DNA of 64,000 bases from Gymnothorax reevesii (Eukaryota > Chordata > Actinopteri > Anguilliformes > Muraenidae), in contig CM056583.1 of NCBI GenBank assembly GCA_029721435.1, positions 84,893,620-84,957,619 on the forward strand, written 5' to 3'. Below, piece by piece: positions 1-11,900 of the stretch; position 1 is the stretch's first letter; each line of letters starts with the position of its first letter. The translations under genes and the position numbers were made by a program. The notes beneath the pieces were generated by a model. That model made no database searches and was not told where the DNA came from. It saw nothing but the letters and a program-made list of their open reading frames with translations.

Positions 1-1522
1 GTGCCATTTACCTGGACAATCAGTCCATGAATGCAGGTAAATAAATTAATTGTCCGGCTAACAGATGAGAGTGACACACTATCCAAAGAATAGCAATAAT
101 TTCCAGCCATGGCTGTGTTGGCCAGTATTATTTTTACCTTGTTCGGTCTGCGCATACGTCATCATGGAAAAATGTGGTCTTGAAAACACTTTTTGAGGCA
201 GGAACTACCACAGAAGTGGTTTTGTGAACTTTGCCACATGTTGACATGTCTTTCTGTCTGTCTTTGATGCTCTCTAGTTGTTCTGGGCCTTTGAAGTTGA
301 AAAAAAGTTCTGTCAACTCTTTTCCCTGCTGAAATGTGCATCTTAAACTTAGTATAAAGTGTTTTTGTTGCACACTGCAAGCTTGTTTTAGCTTGTGTTT
401 GTCTTCAAAGCATCATATAACCTCCTCAACCACCAGTTTGACCACCAGCTAATCGGCTTTTCTTTCTTTAACAGCTTCGACCAGCCACGTAAAAGCTGTC
501 GTGCGACCACTCATTATATCTCTGTCTTTTTCCATGTAGAACCATTCAGCATCAATGACAGAAGTCACATGACTAAGAGGCCAACACAGAGTCACCTTTG
601 CTTCACCTCAAGAGTTCTAGGCACAAATGTTTTGCACTGTGTCATACTGTAAGAAATGGACAGTATTATGTTGTTCCTAGTTAGATGCACATGTTTTGTA
701 CATTTTCTAATTCCTGTAGCTAACCCTTATCACGTCTGCTTGGAACTATCACATCTCAGAATTTATGCATTCCTTGCCATGTTTTTAAAGTACAAAGTGA
801 ATCCCATTCACAACATGGTATTGAAACGTTGATGTTGTTGTGGTATTTGTACAAAAAAATGTAAATCTTCAAATTTTTTTATTCTGTAACCTTCTTTTAT
901 TAGCCTTGTATAAAACTACTTTGCCCAGAATTATTGCCTGCTGTTTTTCAAGAATGCTTTGTTATTGAAATATTTTGATGTCAAGAAACAGAAGTCATAT
1001 TGTGATACCTGATTGATGTTTTTTTCCCCATCTTTACTCGCCCTTGACACAGCATGGAGTAAACAAAATGGGTTCCTCCTTTTCAGTTTTTTGACTGGGA
1101 TTCCAAAACAAGTTTTTTTTTTTTTTCTTTTTTAACTTTTTTCTGCACATTAAATGGTATTCTTCCATTTCAATAAATTGTCCCTTCTTACTAACTTTTC
1201 TTTAAGCTTTTGTCATTGAAGTTTTAGTATGACTTATTAATCATGGGTCGCATCTGTCTTTAGTCTGTAACAGAATCCACACTCCTATGCCAAACTGGGC
1301 ACTATTTTCGCAAAACTTACCATACAGTTAACTGCATAACTGCTTTTTTAGAATCTGGTTGGCTTCTGATTACATTGTGGTGAGAATTACTCTTACAGTT
1401 TTTATAGTTTTTTAAAATATGTTAAGGGAGTATAGTCTCAACAATTGGCCATTCAACCTAAAAAACGCACAGTTTTCCTGAAATTTAAGTGTACCTAATG
1501 TTGAGTTTATTTCAGAACTAGG
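1..1522. other. Intergenic, no recognised element
   Basis: AT-rich sequence downstream of grin3a. The short ORFs do not resemble any protein I know and lack a codon pattern. A poly-T run lies at about 1111-1128. Confidence 0.5.
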
Positions 1523-1606
1523 TAGTGCACTGCTCGGCCAAGAAAAGTCACACACTAATATTTTGTTGGACCAGCTTTATTTAGCTTTGATTACAGCACG
1601 CATTCA

Positions 1607-1960
1607 CTAAGTCATCATTTCACTAAGTTTATGCAACAACACAACATTTACGTCTCTCCTGAATCGCATTAATTTCTCGTCAAGGTCTTGTATCGATAAT
1701 GGGAGAGTCAGACCGCTGCATAAAGTCTTCTTCAGTGCATTCCAAAGGTTCTCAGTGAGGTTAAGGTCTGGACTCAGTGGTGGCCAGTCCATGTGTGAAA
1801 ACGATGTCTCGTGCTCCCTGAACCGCTCTTTCAGAACTGGAGCCGGATGAATCCTGGCATCGCCATCTTGGAATATCCCTGTGTCGTCAGGGGAGAAAAA
1901 AAAATCCACTGATGGAAAAACCTGGTGATTCAGTGTATTCAGGTAGTCAGCTGACCTCAT
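1607..1960 (-). pseudogene. Tc1 transposase C-terminal fragment
   Basis: 117 codons remain open. [18 protein letters not shown] corresponds to the second catalytic Asp region (normally QQDNDPKHTA-like), and [10 protein letters not shown] to the PDLNPIENLW block with the last catalytic Glu. The helix-turn-helix DNA-binding part is absent from this frame. A transposon fossil, not a host gene. Confidence 0.85.
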
Positions 1961-2339
1961 GTTTTCAGCTCATATGAACCTAGACCTAACTAACAGAAGG
2001 AACACCAGATCATGACACTGCCCTACAGGTTTGGAAAGTGGGCACTTGTCATGATGGGGTGAATCACCTCATCTGCTTCTCTTCTAACCCTGACGCGCCC
2101 ATCACTCTGGAACAGGGTAAATCTGGACTCATCAGACCACATGACCTTTTTCCATTGCTCCAGAGTCTAGTCGTTGTGTAATAAATTGAAGCCTTTTGTC
2201 CAGTTAGCTACAGTGATAAGTGGTTTTCTTAAGGCTATACAGCTTACTTTAGTTTAGTCCCAATTCCTTTAGCTCTTTTCTCATTGTGCATGTGGAAAAC
2301 CTCTTACTTTCACTAATCAGCAAAATTGTTGATTCAGGC

Positions 2340-2780
2340 CAGCAGCCATACCACTACTCAATCTGCTCCAGCTGCGTGGCTGAAGCTGAGCAGGTGTGGG
2401 CTGGGTTAGGACCTGGATGGGAGACCACCTGGGAAAACAATATTGCTGCTGGAAGAGGTGTTGGTGGCCAGTTGGTTGATCTTCCCTCTGGTGGAATAAT
2501 CCCCAGTGCAGTGATAGGGACACTGTACTGAAGGAGATGCAGTCTTTCAGATGAGATGTTAAACCGAGGTCCTGACTCACTGTGGTCATTAAAGATCCTA
2601 TGACACTCTTCAATAAGAGTAGGGGGTTCCCCGGTGTCATGGCTTAAGTCCCAACCTGGCTCTTAGACCTGCCACCGAATCAACCCCTGATCTAATTAGC
2701 TGTGCAATTAGTCCTCTCCCTCCCCATCTCAAGATCTCAATGGGACTTCCTTGGTTAATGAAAAGATAAATAAAATAAGA
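2340..2780 (+). mobile_element. 5S-rRNA-derived SINE (SINE3 type)
   Basis: The head (about 2343-2440) resembles 5S rRNA: GCCATACCAC, GGCTGAAGCTGAGCAGG, then CCTGGATGGGAGACCACCTG, which includes the internal promoter box C. It is followed by a body with GATGAGATGTTAAACCGAGG, as in widespread vertebrate SINEs, and an A-rich AAAAGATAAATAAAATAAGA tail. It sits within the Tc1 copy and is therefore younger than it. It is not a functional 5S gene: the head is truncated and has several changes. Confidence 0.85.
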
Positions 2781-3289
2781 TTTTTGCGATTTGATTTCAA
2801 ACGTGAAAGTGAACTCTGATCATGATCATTCAAAATTTTTTCGAACCACACTTCTTCCTCAAAGATTATGGTTCACCACTATCCTTCTAGTTTTTAATAA
2901 TGCGTTGGACAGTTCTTAACCCAATCTTAGTAGTTTCAGCAACCTCTTTTGTTGTTTTCTTTGCTTGATGCGGGCTAATAATTTAACCCTTTGGAAACAG
3001 AGTGCTATTTTTCTACAAGCGCAGGATATATCTTCTGACATGATTGTCTAAGAAATGAGAAGCTACTCATTGCATCAGTTTGGGATAAATAGCTTGTTTC
3101 CAGCTATACTTATTAATCGCTGCAGTAATTATCCAATGGAAGGCTCTTGCCTTTTTGCTTAATTAAATCCAGGTGATTTTTTTTTTTTGGGCCTGGCAGT
3201 ATATTTAGCTCAGTAGTGCTTATTACAACATGAACCAGAGAGTAATCAGCTCTCTATAGAAAAAAATACCTTTTGTCCGTGTGGGATGT

Positions 3290-4060
3290 ACCTTTTTAGA
3301 ATTCAATTTATGCCCCTTGTTCTGAAAAAAAAAATTTTGTGAATACCTTTCATTAATTTAATACCTTCAATCAGATCAGCCCCTCAGTTTCTTTTTAATA
3401 AGACTAAAACATTCTTACCATTAATTTACTTGGTCTTCGTTGTGTAAACTTCTTCTAGAGCATGTTTTGCATAAAGCACAGTCTCCCTAACTGCTGGATG
3501 TACTCTGTGTGCTCTAACAAAGGTAAGACTTTTTCGAGTTGAACACATGCCTCTTTCTACCTCACAGAGAGTAGTCTGGCCTTATGTTTTCATTTCTAAC
3601 ATGAAGAACTTTTCTCTACATTAAATTTCAGAGGCCTGGCCTCTGCCCACTCCTGAATTCTGTCCAAATTTGTTTGGATCACTATCAATTTCATATTGTT
3701 AGGCAAAAACCCCCTACTTTATCCGTGAACATAACTAATGCAGTTTCAATGTTCTTGTCACGGCCATCTCTGTTTGTGAGGGAAACCTGCAGTGCCAGCA
3801 CTGATCCCTGTCTGACTTAACATCCCGCGGTACACGGTTACGGCAAAGATCCGCCCGACTTCTGCTTTTCGCGTGGGCTCATAACCGGCTCTGAATCCAC
3901 TCTGAAATACCCCGTGTAATTCTTACAGTCCTCATTAGAATATTGAGTGTCTCGTGGGACCTTATCAAATGCTCACTGAAAATTCTCACGTATTATATCA
4001 CAAGCCCTGCCCTTACCCAGAAGTAGCTTCTTCAGAGATTCCAGCAACCAAAAAGGGTCC
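3290..4060 (-). repeat. Decayed LINE-associated repeat
   Basis: Sequence at 3370-3420 (CAATCAGATCAGCCCCTCAG) resembles the minus-strand coding part of the LINE at 52700-52760. Sequence at 3640-4000 (CTGCCCACTCCTGAATTCTG, CAGCACTGATCCCTG, CTTATCAAATGCTCACTGAA) matches a family of old non-LTR repeats seen across vertebrates. Heavily mutated; orientation is inferred from the LINE similarity. Confidence 0.6.
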
Positions 4061-6194
4061 CAATTTTTGTGCAATTATATTCTTGCTTTTAGAGGACTGC
4101 CCTGGGTAGCTGCCAATGTAAAGATATGTCTCATCTACAACGTATAGTGAGCATCATTATTGATTGGACAGTGCGAAATTTTATTATTTTGGTTCTGCTG
4201 GAGTCAATGCCAGGATCCAAATCCATATGAACATGCATTTTACATGCTGAAGAGGAGACGGGAGGCAAAAAGTCCCCAAAACAAGTAAAAACTTGATATG
4301 TTTGTAATGCAGAACAAGCACACTTTTGCCAGGGAAGATACTCAGTAATACTTTCAGCAGTCATCTCAGGCAAAGGATATGCACCCAAATGGTAAAAATG
4401 ATCACTTTATTCTGTATTCTGTCAAGCTAAAATATTTATGCTCCCAAAAATGGGGGGGGGGGTGCGTCCACTCCAAGCCCATTATCATTGCATCCTTTCA
4501 AACTCAAAGTGGTCGAATACAGAGCCGAAATGCTCCACTGTCAAACAAATTATGGTGCTGCTCACTATATCTCTCAGGGTTTCATTTCACACACGCAATC
4601 AGGACCTATGGCTTTGTCAACAGCAAAGGCAATTCATCAGTTACTCCACGATGCCCAATCTCAATATCTGCCGAGACAATCTAATGACTGAAGATACCTT
4701 TTGATCCATTAACAACATCTTAAAAGGAAAACTCAAATTTAGTTAATGAATAACAGTAGTAGTAGGTATGTAACCTAATGTCACAAAATGCTGGCCAGCC
4801 ACTTGCCTCTTGGTTCGGAAGCAATGACATCTTTTGCTAATGGAGATTAGTCACAATATGAGTACTATCTTTACCACAAATATTCTTGCACTTCTATTTA
4901 TGCAGGTCACATGCTTTTAATATATTTTACATGAATAAAATATTTGACTTGGGTGCAACACACCCAAGTCAAACTCGTCCCCGGAAAAATGAAATTTTCT
5001 AGTGTAACAGCCGGTGGTAATGAATGGGGTACAAGCAACATGAGGCAATTATATATTTTGACACAGAAAAGCCATGCATTGTATGGATGGTTGGAAAAAC
5101 TTCTAGTTCATGACAACTATTTATAGAAAATACTTGCCCTGAACTATTTGCGTTAATTTTGCCTTGCTCAGCCGGTCAAATAGCAGCTGTAACCTGATCG
5201 GCTAATAGCGGTCATGTTTTCTTTTGTTCATTGGAAAAACTATTAGAAGCTTAGCGAGACATACAATATCCAATACTAAAACCATTTTGGTCAGATTCTT
5301 GAGTGGATGTTGACAATTTTCCATTGTTGCATCAAAACAGCGCCACCCATGGGTCAATTGTTACGGAATTTTGGAGTGTTCAGCTTCTTCTCCTACATAC
5401 TGCATGTAAATGAAGTTTTGCGATGATTGGATATTGCATTCAGGATTTACACCCCATTTTATCAATTGAGGCCATGTCCACAAATGCACTGGTTTACTGT
5501 AGCTATGTTTTAACGTTTTAACTAAAGGCTTTCTCAACAACATATTTAAAGACATTGGTTTGAAGATGCAGGGTACACAATTTTGTGCAAATTAGACAAA
5601 CCGTTCAGAAAAAGATTGATTTAAAAAGGTTTGAGAAAAATTTCAAGATGTGTGGAGATAGAGATTGGGTCATAGAATCAGTTAAAAAAAGAATTTTGAA
5701 TGTTGCCCAAACAAAAGTTGTAGTCTTAAATGCATTTTGGCTCTCCATAATCCCTTTATCTGGACAATCAGAGGAATCTTAACACAGATTGCTCTTTTAC
5801 ACATCCGAAATAATCTTGTGAAGTTTCAAGATGATACATGATAGCTGAGGGAGTTGAAGGGCTGCTGAAATGTAATTGGCTGAAGGCAGCCATCTTGTTT
5901 AAGCAAATCCATTGAACCCTTGACCCTCATAAAGCATGCTACATTTCAATTAGACTCAGTAATTGTTATGACTAGCTGTTATAGCTCAATCTAAAGACAA
6001 ATTTAGACCAAACTTGATAAGCATGAGTCTAATGGCCTGCAGATAAAGGCGAATTCAGTCATGATTGGATATTGCAATCAGGAGTTAGAGCTCGTTCCAT
6101 CAATAGAGACCATAGCCCAAAAATTCTCTGGCTTTCTGAGGCCACATCATTTAATGTAGCATTATTGTTTATAAAACATTTAAAGGCCTAGTTC
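4061..6194. other. Intergenic, old repeats, one perfect hairpin
   Basis: No gene. A perfect 13-bp stem with a 5-nt loop lies at 4943-4973. The segments near 5415-5500 and 6058-6145 share GATTGGATATTGCA and nearby words, suggesting an internal duplication in a decayed repeat. A short poly-G run is at about 4450-4459. Confidence 0.5.
4943..4973. repeat. Perfect hairpin, 13-bp stem, 5-nt loop
   Basis: TTTGACTTGGGTG, loop CAACA, CACCCAAGTCAAA. Isolated; no T-run or gene end next to it, so a terminator role is not suggested. Confidence 0.85.
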
Positions 6195-6634
6195 TGATAG
6201 GACACTTTGTCAAAGAGAATATTTACTGAAAACATACAAGCATACATTGAGTTTGGCGGTATGGCTCTGTTCGAGAGATCCCTGCCCGTCCAGCATGGAA
6301 CCGAAGGCAGGGAGCTGAAATTAACCCCCCTTCCGTAGAACAGCCTATAGCAACAATGACCTCAAAAAGAAGAGACATTGTTATTGATCGGCAGTTTAGT
6401 CATAAGAGAACAGGATTACAGAATGTTAAAAATAAGATGGGAGGAGCTGGAGAGGAGGGATGTTAAGCGTATGTGCTGTGGAGCCGTTTCTCAGAACGTG
6501 AGCTTCAGTAAACTAGCATATTCAATCAAGCAATCATGTGACAGCAAATCAGATGACAGTCATGAGCACTCAGGTGATTCTCCAGAACGAAAAGCGGCTC
6601 CTACAAGTTAGCAAGCTTGACTCTGTGCCTATCA
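6195..6634 (-). repeat. 440-bp dispersed repeat, copy 1
   Basis: Clearly homologous, in opposite orientation, to 29247-29686. Both copies are 440 bp between TGATAGG and CCTATCA end motifs, with a few percent to maybe 15 percent differences by eye. Some similarity continues about 28 bp past the 6634 side. Read on the minus strand it has an AATAAA near the end. It could be a solo LTR (TG...CA ends) or a non-autonomous DNA element. The short ORF at 6378-6611 matches nothing I know. Confidence 0.8.
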
Positions 6635-7829
6635 GAATTTACGTCAAGCTCCATGTCTGAAGATGCTAAATACTGCTAAATACCAAAAAAGAGGAATCAG
6701 AATGGTGGAAAATCTACCCATACTCAAATGGGTATGGCTTATATGGACAGATTTGTGCGGACTCTGAACCTGGCAAAAAATAATTTTTTTTTCTTTTGAC
6801 ATCTACAGTTCAAAATTTATAGGCAAGAAATGTAAAGATTGTGGATATCGTGCCACCTTATGGTCAGCCACTTTAAAAAGTATTCCAAAATAACAAAAGA
6901 CACTACAGCACATGATATGTGTTCCAGGGTATGTTCCACCCAAAAAGGTGTCCTGAAAGATGGACAGGTGGACGGAGAAATAGGCACCCCCCCCCCCCCC
7001 CCCCCCCTTGCATTATATGCCTGGGTTATAAAATGCAACACCCAGAAATATCCCCAACAGAAAAACAAATACTCTTAAATAAGCAAGGAATTATACTGTT
7101 GAAAAAAAAGACACAGGTTACTAGGGCTCCTTAGTAATATCAAGGCGTAATTTTACAGTTTCAAAGTGATAATCCAAGGTGAAATCGAAATTGACCTGAA
7201 AGACAGTGAAGCTGGAATTCAAACAGCCTTTAAGCTGGTTTCATCAAACACCGAGGACACAGTGTACGTAATAACATCACTTACTGTAACACAGAGAATA
7301 AATAGGGTTTTTTTATGCGGGAAGAATGCAGATCATAATGTGTTTTTTATTCCCAATGTTAAGGGCCCTGTTTCAGAGAGCAGGAGCACTGATTGAGAAT
7401 GATAAGTGCATGAAATAAGATCCGGGACCTTCATTAAACTGGAAGATGGACTGAAGTAAATGAGCAAGCTTGTCTGGACTTTACTTAGTGCACTTATTCA
7501 GTACTCAAGTTCTGTGAAATAAGCCTCACCCACCAGCTCTAACAAGTGGAGACAAGCAGCAGCTGAGAGCTCATAAGCTGCTCTCCAGCCATATTACCAA
7601 GGTCCTTTAAAATAAATACTCGAAGGCCTCACTTTATAATCTATACGGCCGTCATGTCCTGTAAAGGAGGGAAAAGATTTCTCCTCTCGTGAAAATGATT
7701 AGCAGGATTGTTTTTACCGCTAGTCAAGGTGAAAGCAGCACTTCTTTATAGCATTTTGAAGCACAGTTTTGAGGTTTGGTTTTCAAGAGTAATCCTCAGC
7801 CCCTGTGGTTATATTATTTGCAGATAAAT
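6635..7829. other. Intergenic, poly-C tract
   Basis: No gene recognised. A run of 21 C lies at 6987-7007; ORFs crossing it give proline or glycine runs and are artefacts. Confidence 0.5.
6987..7007. repeat. Poly-C tract (21 bases)
   Basis: Direct reading; it lies between decayed intergenic repeats. Confidence 0.9.
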
Positions 7830-8425
7830 TACGGTTCTTGTTGCAGTGCTGTCTGTGTCTTTCGATGATCATGCACACTCCTCGTAGACTTGAGCCCTTA
7901 GCCTTTACACACAGAAATTCTTCCAGATTCCTTAAATCTTTCGACTACATAATGTATTGTGGATGGAGAAACATCCAAATCCCTTCTCGTCTTTCTTTAA
8001 GGAACATTGTATTTTCACCTTTGAATGATTTTCTCACACATTTGTGGGCAAATTGGTGATCCTCATCCCATATTTTCCCTGAGGGACCAGGCCTTTCCTG
8101 AAAGCTGTTTATGTAACAAATCATGATCGCAATGATCTGCGGACATCAGCTGTTTCAAATCACATAATTATCTGGATTTTTACCTTCATTAATTAGTCCT
8201 AATCCTAACTTTCTTTGGGAATACACTGCAGGCCTGAATGGCAGGACTGGATCTATATTTACAGATAAAATGAAGTTGACCAGACAAAACATTAACTATT
8301 TTGTCTTCGTTCGGTCTTCAATGAATCAAATTTTAAAGTAAATTTAGAAATCACTGATATTTTTCCTGCACATTCTCCATACTTTCCAAACTTTTTCCGT
8401 CTCTGGGCTTATGTATGATCAATAT
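7830..8425 (-). mobile_element. DNA-transposon remnant, probably Tc1/mariner superfamily
   Basis: Shares long blocks in the same orientation with 30230-30560: CCAGGCCTTTCCTG, GACATCAGCTGTTTCAAATC, TGAATGGCAGG-type sequence, AAATAAAATGAAGT-like and the end CCATACTTTCCAAACTTTTT. This end resembles a well-known fish mariner-like family. Region 7850-8080 looks like a broken minus-strand transposase C-terminal part, without an open frame. Confidence 0.6.
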
Positions 8426-9710
8426 AAAATCTTTCTAACTTGCTGTGTTTAATTGGCCACTAACGGATATTCAGTGTGATTAGATTTATCTATATTTACC
8501 TTGATTGTGGTGTTTCGCACAACATTCTTGTTGACAAATAATCAACAAATACCTGCTTTCTGCAAAAAAAATAATAAAACCAAGAGTGAATACATTTATT
8601 TTATAGAATAAAATTAAGTAAACCCCACTTCAGCTCTTATATCATGGACTCTTGGTGCTTTGATAATTATGTAGCTGCTTGAACAGCCTGTAGCCTGTAG
8701 TAGCTACTTAAAGACCTGGTCCTTACTAATGGACGTGTTTTTAGGAAGAGTTCTTTCCTATTTTGTTTTCCAAAAAAATCTCTGTGCACCCAAAGATGGA
8801 AAAAACGCATCCACAGTAAAGAGCACGCTAAACCAACAAGTGCCGTATTGTAAGCCCATATGGGCCAATCACAAGCCTTGAAAACTTGCCATAAGTGCTA
8901 TCCACTCTGGTGTCTCAAGCCAAAAACTCAACACTCTACACAATTAAAATTAAGTTTCCAGAAATTTCACCCTGAAAGGCATGTTCTCAGAGGTCTACTT
9001 TCAGTGACCAAATAAAGCTTGTGTGTGTACAAAAGGCTAAAGCGCATAAAAAAAGCTACGTGTTCAAAATAACCAGCGTACGTGTGAACAGGTCCTAAAT
9101 CCCAGTGAAATTAAATAAAGAATAAGAGAGACTCTTGCGCTAACAGTATTTTAAAGTGTCTTGTTGTGTCACAGTGTAAGCTTGGGAAACTCCCAACAGA
9201 TGCGTTTTCATCTTTACACCTTCGTCTTGCTCCTGACTCCAGATGCAGCTATCCTGACTGAGCCTCTACTACTCTGCAGGCGTGCAACTAACACTTCTTC
9301 AGTGCTAACCGGGAGATTTAAGAGATTACAGATGGCTTCCCAATCCAAGTGTATCTCTAAATTTACCACCACTTTTACCAGCTGTTTCCAGTGACGGCCG
9401 TTTTGGTTCATTCCATTGCTGCATATTTTCTATTGAGTCACATTGACTCTGATTATATTGGTGGACAAGTATTTACATGGGTTTTTTGTGATGCTTTGTG
9501 ATGCTCTGATCAATGCAATACTTCACCAAATTAAGATCATTTATTCTACAACATCTCAATATAGATCCAAAGAGCTGTCAGTGCTGGTAAATCAAGCCAT
9601 AATTAGGTTGAAAAATCAAAATAAACCCTCCAGAGGAAAAAAAGAAACCATTCGATTTGACCAACTAAACTTTTTGGTATTTTCATATGAAGAGGGAAAG
9701 CACGTGTGAG
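8426..9710. other. Intergenic, nothing recognised
   Basis: AT-rich, no ORF with recognisable protein, no clear repeat structure. Confidence 0.45.
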
Positions 9711-9880
9711 TTAACTCTTTCAGCGCCGTGGGCAACTATAGTTGCGCAATGATCAAAATCAGATGCTGTTGAAAACATATCATGTGGCAACTTGATAGTT
9801 GCCACATGATAGGTTTTCAAAAGCTCAGGATAACTACATTTTTAATTCCTTGAAACTGTACTCAGTGCTCAAAGGGTTAA
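9711..9880. mobile_element. piggyBac-type MITE with TTAA ends
   Basis: A 170-bp palindromic element flanked by TTAA on both sides (9711-9714 and 9877-9880). The ends are inverted repeats (TTAACTCTTTCAGC versus the complement of GCTCAAAGGGTTAA). A central hairpin has a perfect 14-bp stem (ATCATGTGGCAACT) and a 4-nt loop. A TTAA duplication next to CCC/GGG-like ends is typical of piggyBac. Confidence 0.8.
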
Positions 9881-10409
9881 AGAATATATAAAGACCAGAG
9901 AGACCAAAGACAACAACTGTGATAGTGGACAGAAGCCTGTTTTGCCTGATTAAAAACCCCCCTCACAACAGTTGGCCAGATCAAGATGATTCTCTAGAAA
10001 GTACTTCCTCATGCATATTAATTGAAACAAGCGATTTCAACTGGACTTTTATGATGAACCATATTGATTTACTCATAATACTACAAAGTTTATGTCCTCA
10101 GTTTTTAAGACCGAAAGATTGATATCAACTGCACTTGCTGATGTGTTTGTGCAAAGTCAAGTGCTTCCTGCATCCATCACATACAATGTTTGATTCACAA
10201 TTAACCAGCCAGGGAAACAAATGACCACAAGTAACCATGAAACATGTAGTGCAATACCGATTGATGTAATAACTGTTGTTATGTGTGAGTATTTTCTGTA
10301 CAGCATTGTATATCATTTGTAAATGGAGATTTGTTACATGCTGTTTTTGCTGCCTTGCTGGTACGCTATTTATTTTGTTCATTTGGCACCCTCTGGTGGT
10401 GGGTCTGTA
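9881..10409. other. Intergenic, nothing recognised
   Basis: No recognisable coding potential or repeat. Confidence 0.4.
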
Positions 10410-10730
10410 AAATATGATCTGATATAGTCTAATGCTTTCTAGAAGCTTCTGGCACCTTCCGGCCTGGAGGGGGCGGGATTACCCAGGAATCCTGAGGATC
10501 TTTCCAGAATGTTGCTAGTCTATATAAATGCTGTGATTTTAAGCAGAGCAGAGAGAAGCAGAGTTTTGTTTTGGCAACAGAGTTAATTAGTGGCATTAGA
10601 GCGTTATTAGAGAAATAAATATTGGATGTTTTTTGTGGAGCTTTTTTGTTGTGAGGAATGGATTTGTTTTGGTTGCCATTCCCGGTTTTATTTGTTGTAA
10701 TTTTTTTCAAGTCATAACACTGTACATGCA
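10410..10730 (+). mobile_element. Possible solo LTR
   Basis: The segment begins TGTAAAATATG and contains a GC-rich box, a TATA-like TCTATATAAATG (about 10520), a purine-rich stretch and AATAAATATT (about 10613), then a T/G-rich part. This order fits a retroelement LTR promoter and polyA signal. No target-site duplication was found, so the borders are uncertain. Confidence 0.4.
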
Positions 10731-10849
10731 CAATTTTTACATCACACACCCCACAGATTTCTTATGCAGTATGATTTAATTTTGTCCAGCTGAGAGATAT
10801 GCTAAAATAAAGACGAATAGGCAGATTTTTGCTTGAGAGCATGAATTGG

Positions 10850-11900
10850 GATTAAAGACTGAAAAAATTGAGACTTGTTTCCACAAATTTGCATGAGGGT
10901 GTGAGTCGATCAGTGCTAAAGCCAGGAATTGCCAGGAACATATCAACTATTGTCAAGGCTCAAACACAAGAAACCTCCCAAAAAATTTTTAAATGCTTGT
11001 ATAGCTCTGGGACAACATCCTACAGACGAACAAGAAAAGGTCAACTTATAGTATAAAAAATGAGAAAAGAGGGATATGGAGAACGGAGGGAACTGCTCAT
11101 GATCTAAGGCAGAACACCTCATCTGTGAAGAGTGGTTATGTAGGGGCACGCATGGCTGCTAATTACGAGACTGTCGACTAAACCTGGAGGATGAATTTTG
11201 AATTGTATATGGCTATATTATATACATAGATTCAGCTAAATGCATCAGAGCTAATGGTGTCTCCCCGATGACGATAGTCAGGAGATGCTATGGTTCAGTT
11301 CCACGAGCTGCAGCGGCGCACCGGCAGAGATTTTTTGTTTCGGGCTCTGGATGCGACAATTATTACAGGAATTTTTTCTGATTTTGCACAGGCGAAGACA
11401 TTTATTTGACAATACACGAGACCGACTTTCGGCAATTTTGGACGTCCAATATGGCTGTCGCGGCCATTTTGTCCAAAATTTGGGGATTGGGGAGATACAT
11501 GACTTGGTCCCAGTGGCGACCGGGTTATCTAGTTGGAGAATGTTTTACAGTGCGGTTGGACAGAGACTTGGTAGCATACTGCGAAAACAATATTGTTTTA
11601 TGGCAAAGAAGAGTTATAGTCTACCATAGACAAGTCAATCATATGACCTCAGTCCAATTGAGCATGGATTACACTTACTGAAGGGAAGACCCTGCAACTG
11701 AAGACAGCAGCAGTGATGGTCAGGCAGAGCATCACCCAGTGTCTGCGGGTCCCACACTTAAGACAGTCATTGATTGCAGATGGTTTGCCACCAAGTTTTA
11801 AAATAGACAAATTAATCATTTTTTCTGTCCTATTTTCCAATTAATTTTGAGCTCCTAAAAGCTCCTTTGAGCTCATAAAATGGGTGTAATTCACACAAGG
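10850..11900 (+). mobile_element. Tc1-like remnant (family B, copy 1), interrupted
   Basis: Pieces agree with the copy at 56838-58000: GAACACCTCATCTGTGAAGA near 11110, CAAGTCAATCATATGACCTC near 11632, and the 3' block GTCATTGATTGCAGATGG near 11768. The element ends TTTGAGCTCATAAAATGGG. The segment about 11280-11625 does not fit the family and looks like a later insertion. No transposase frame survives. Confidence 0.65.

Larger units (their letters stand above)
1523..3203 (-). mobile_element. Tc1-like transposon, decayed, interrupted by a SINE
   Basis: The two ends carry matching inverted repeats (a GCACTGCTCGGCCAAGAAAA-like left end and the complement of GGGCCTGGCAGTAT at 3190-3203). Just inside the left end is the sequence family TATTTTGTTGGACCAGC, typical of a fish Tc1 group. 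On the minus strand 1607-1960 encodes the C-terminal part of a DDE transposase: [20 protein letters not shown] contains the third catalytic acid (E). Further upstream, 2020-2165 still reads as the SDESRF-type region on the minus strand but is broken by stops. The element cannot be active. Part of the transposase centre is replaced by the SINE at 2340-2780. Confidence 0.85.

Noticed and set aside
2343..2440. Functional 5S rRNA gene
   Set aside because: Only part of the 5S sequence is present, with changes, fused to a SINE body and tail.
4943..4973. Perfect hairpin as a transcription terminator
   Set aside because: Bacterial-type terminators do not apply here, no T-run follows and no gene ends nearby.
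6817..7134. Proline/glycine-rich ORFs around 6817-7134
   Set aside because: They result from translation of the poly-C tract on both strands.
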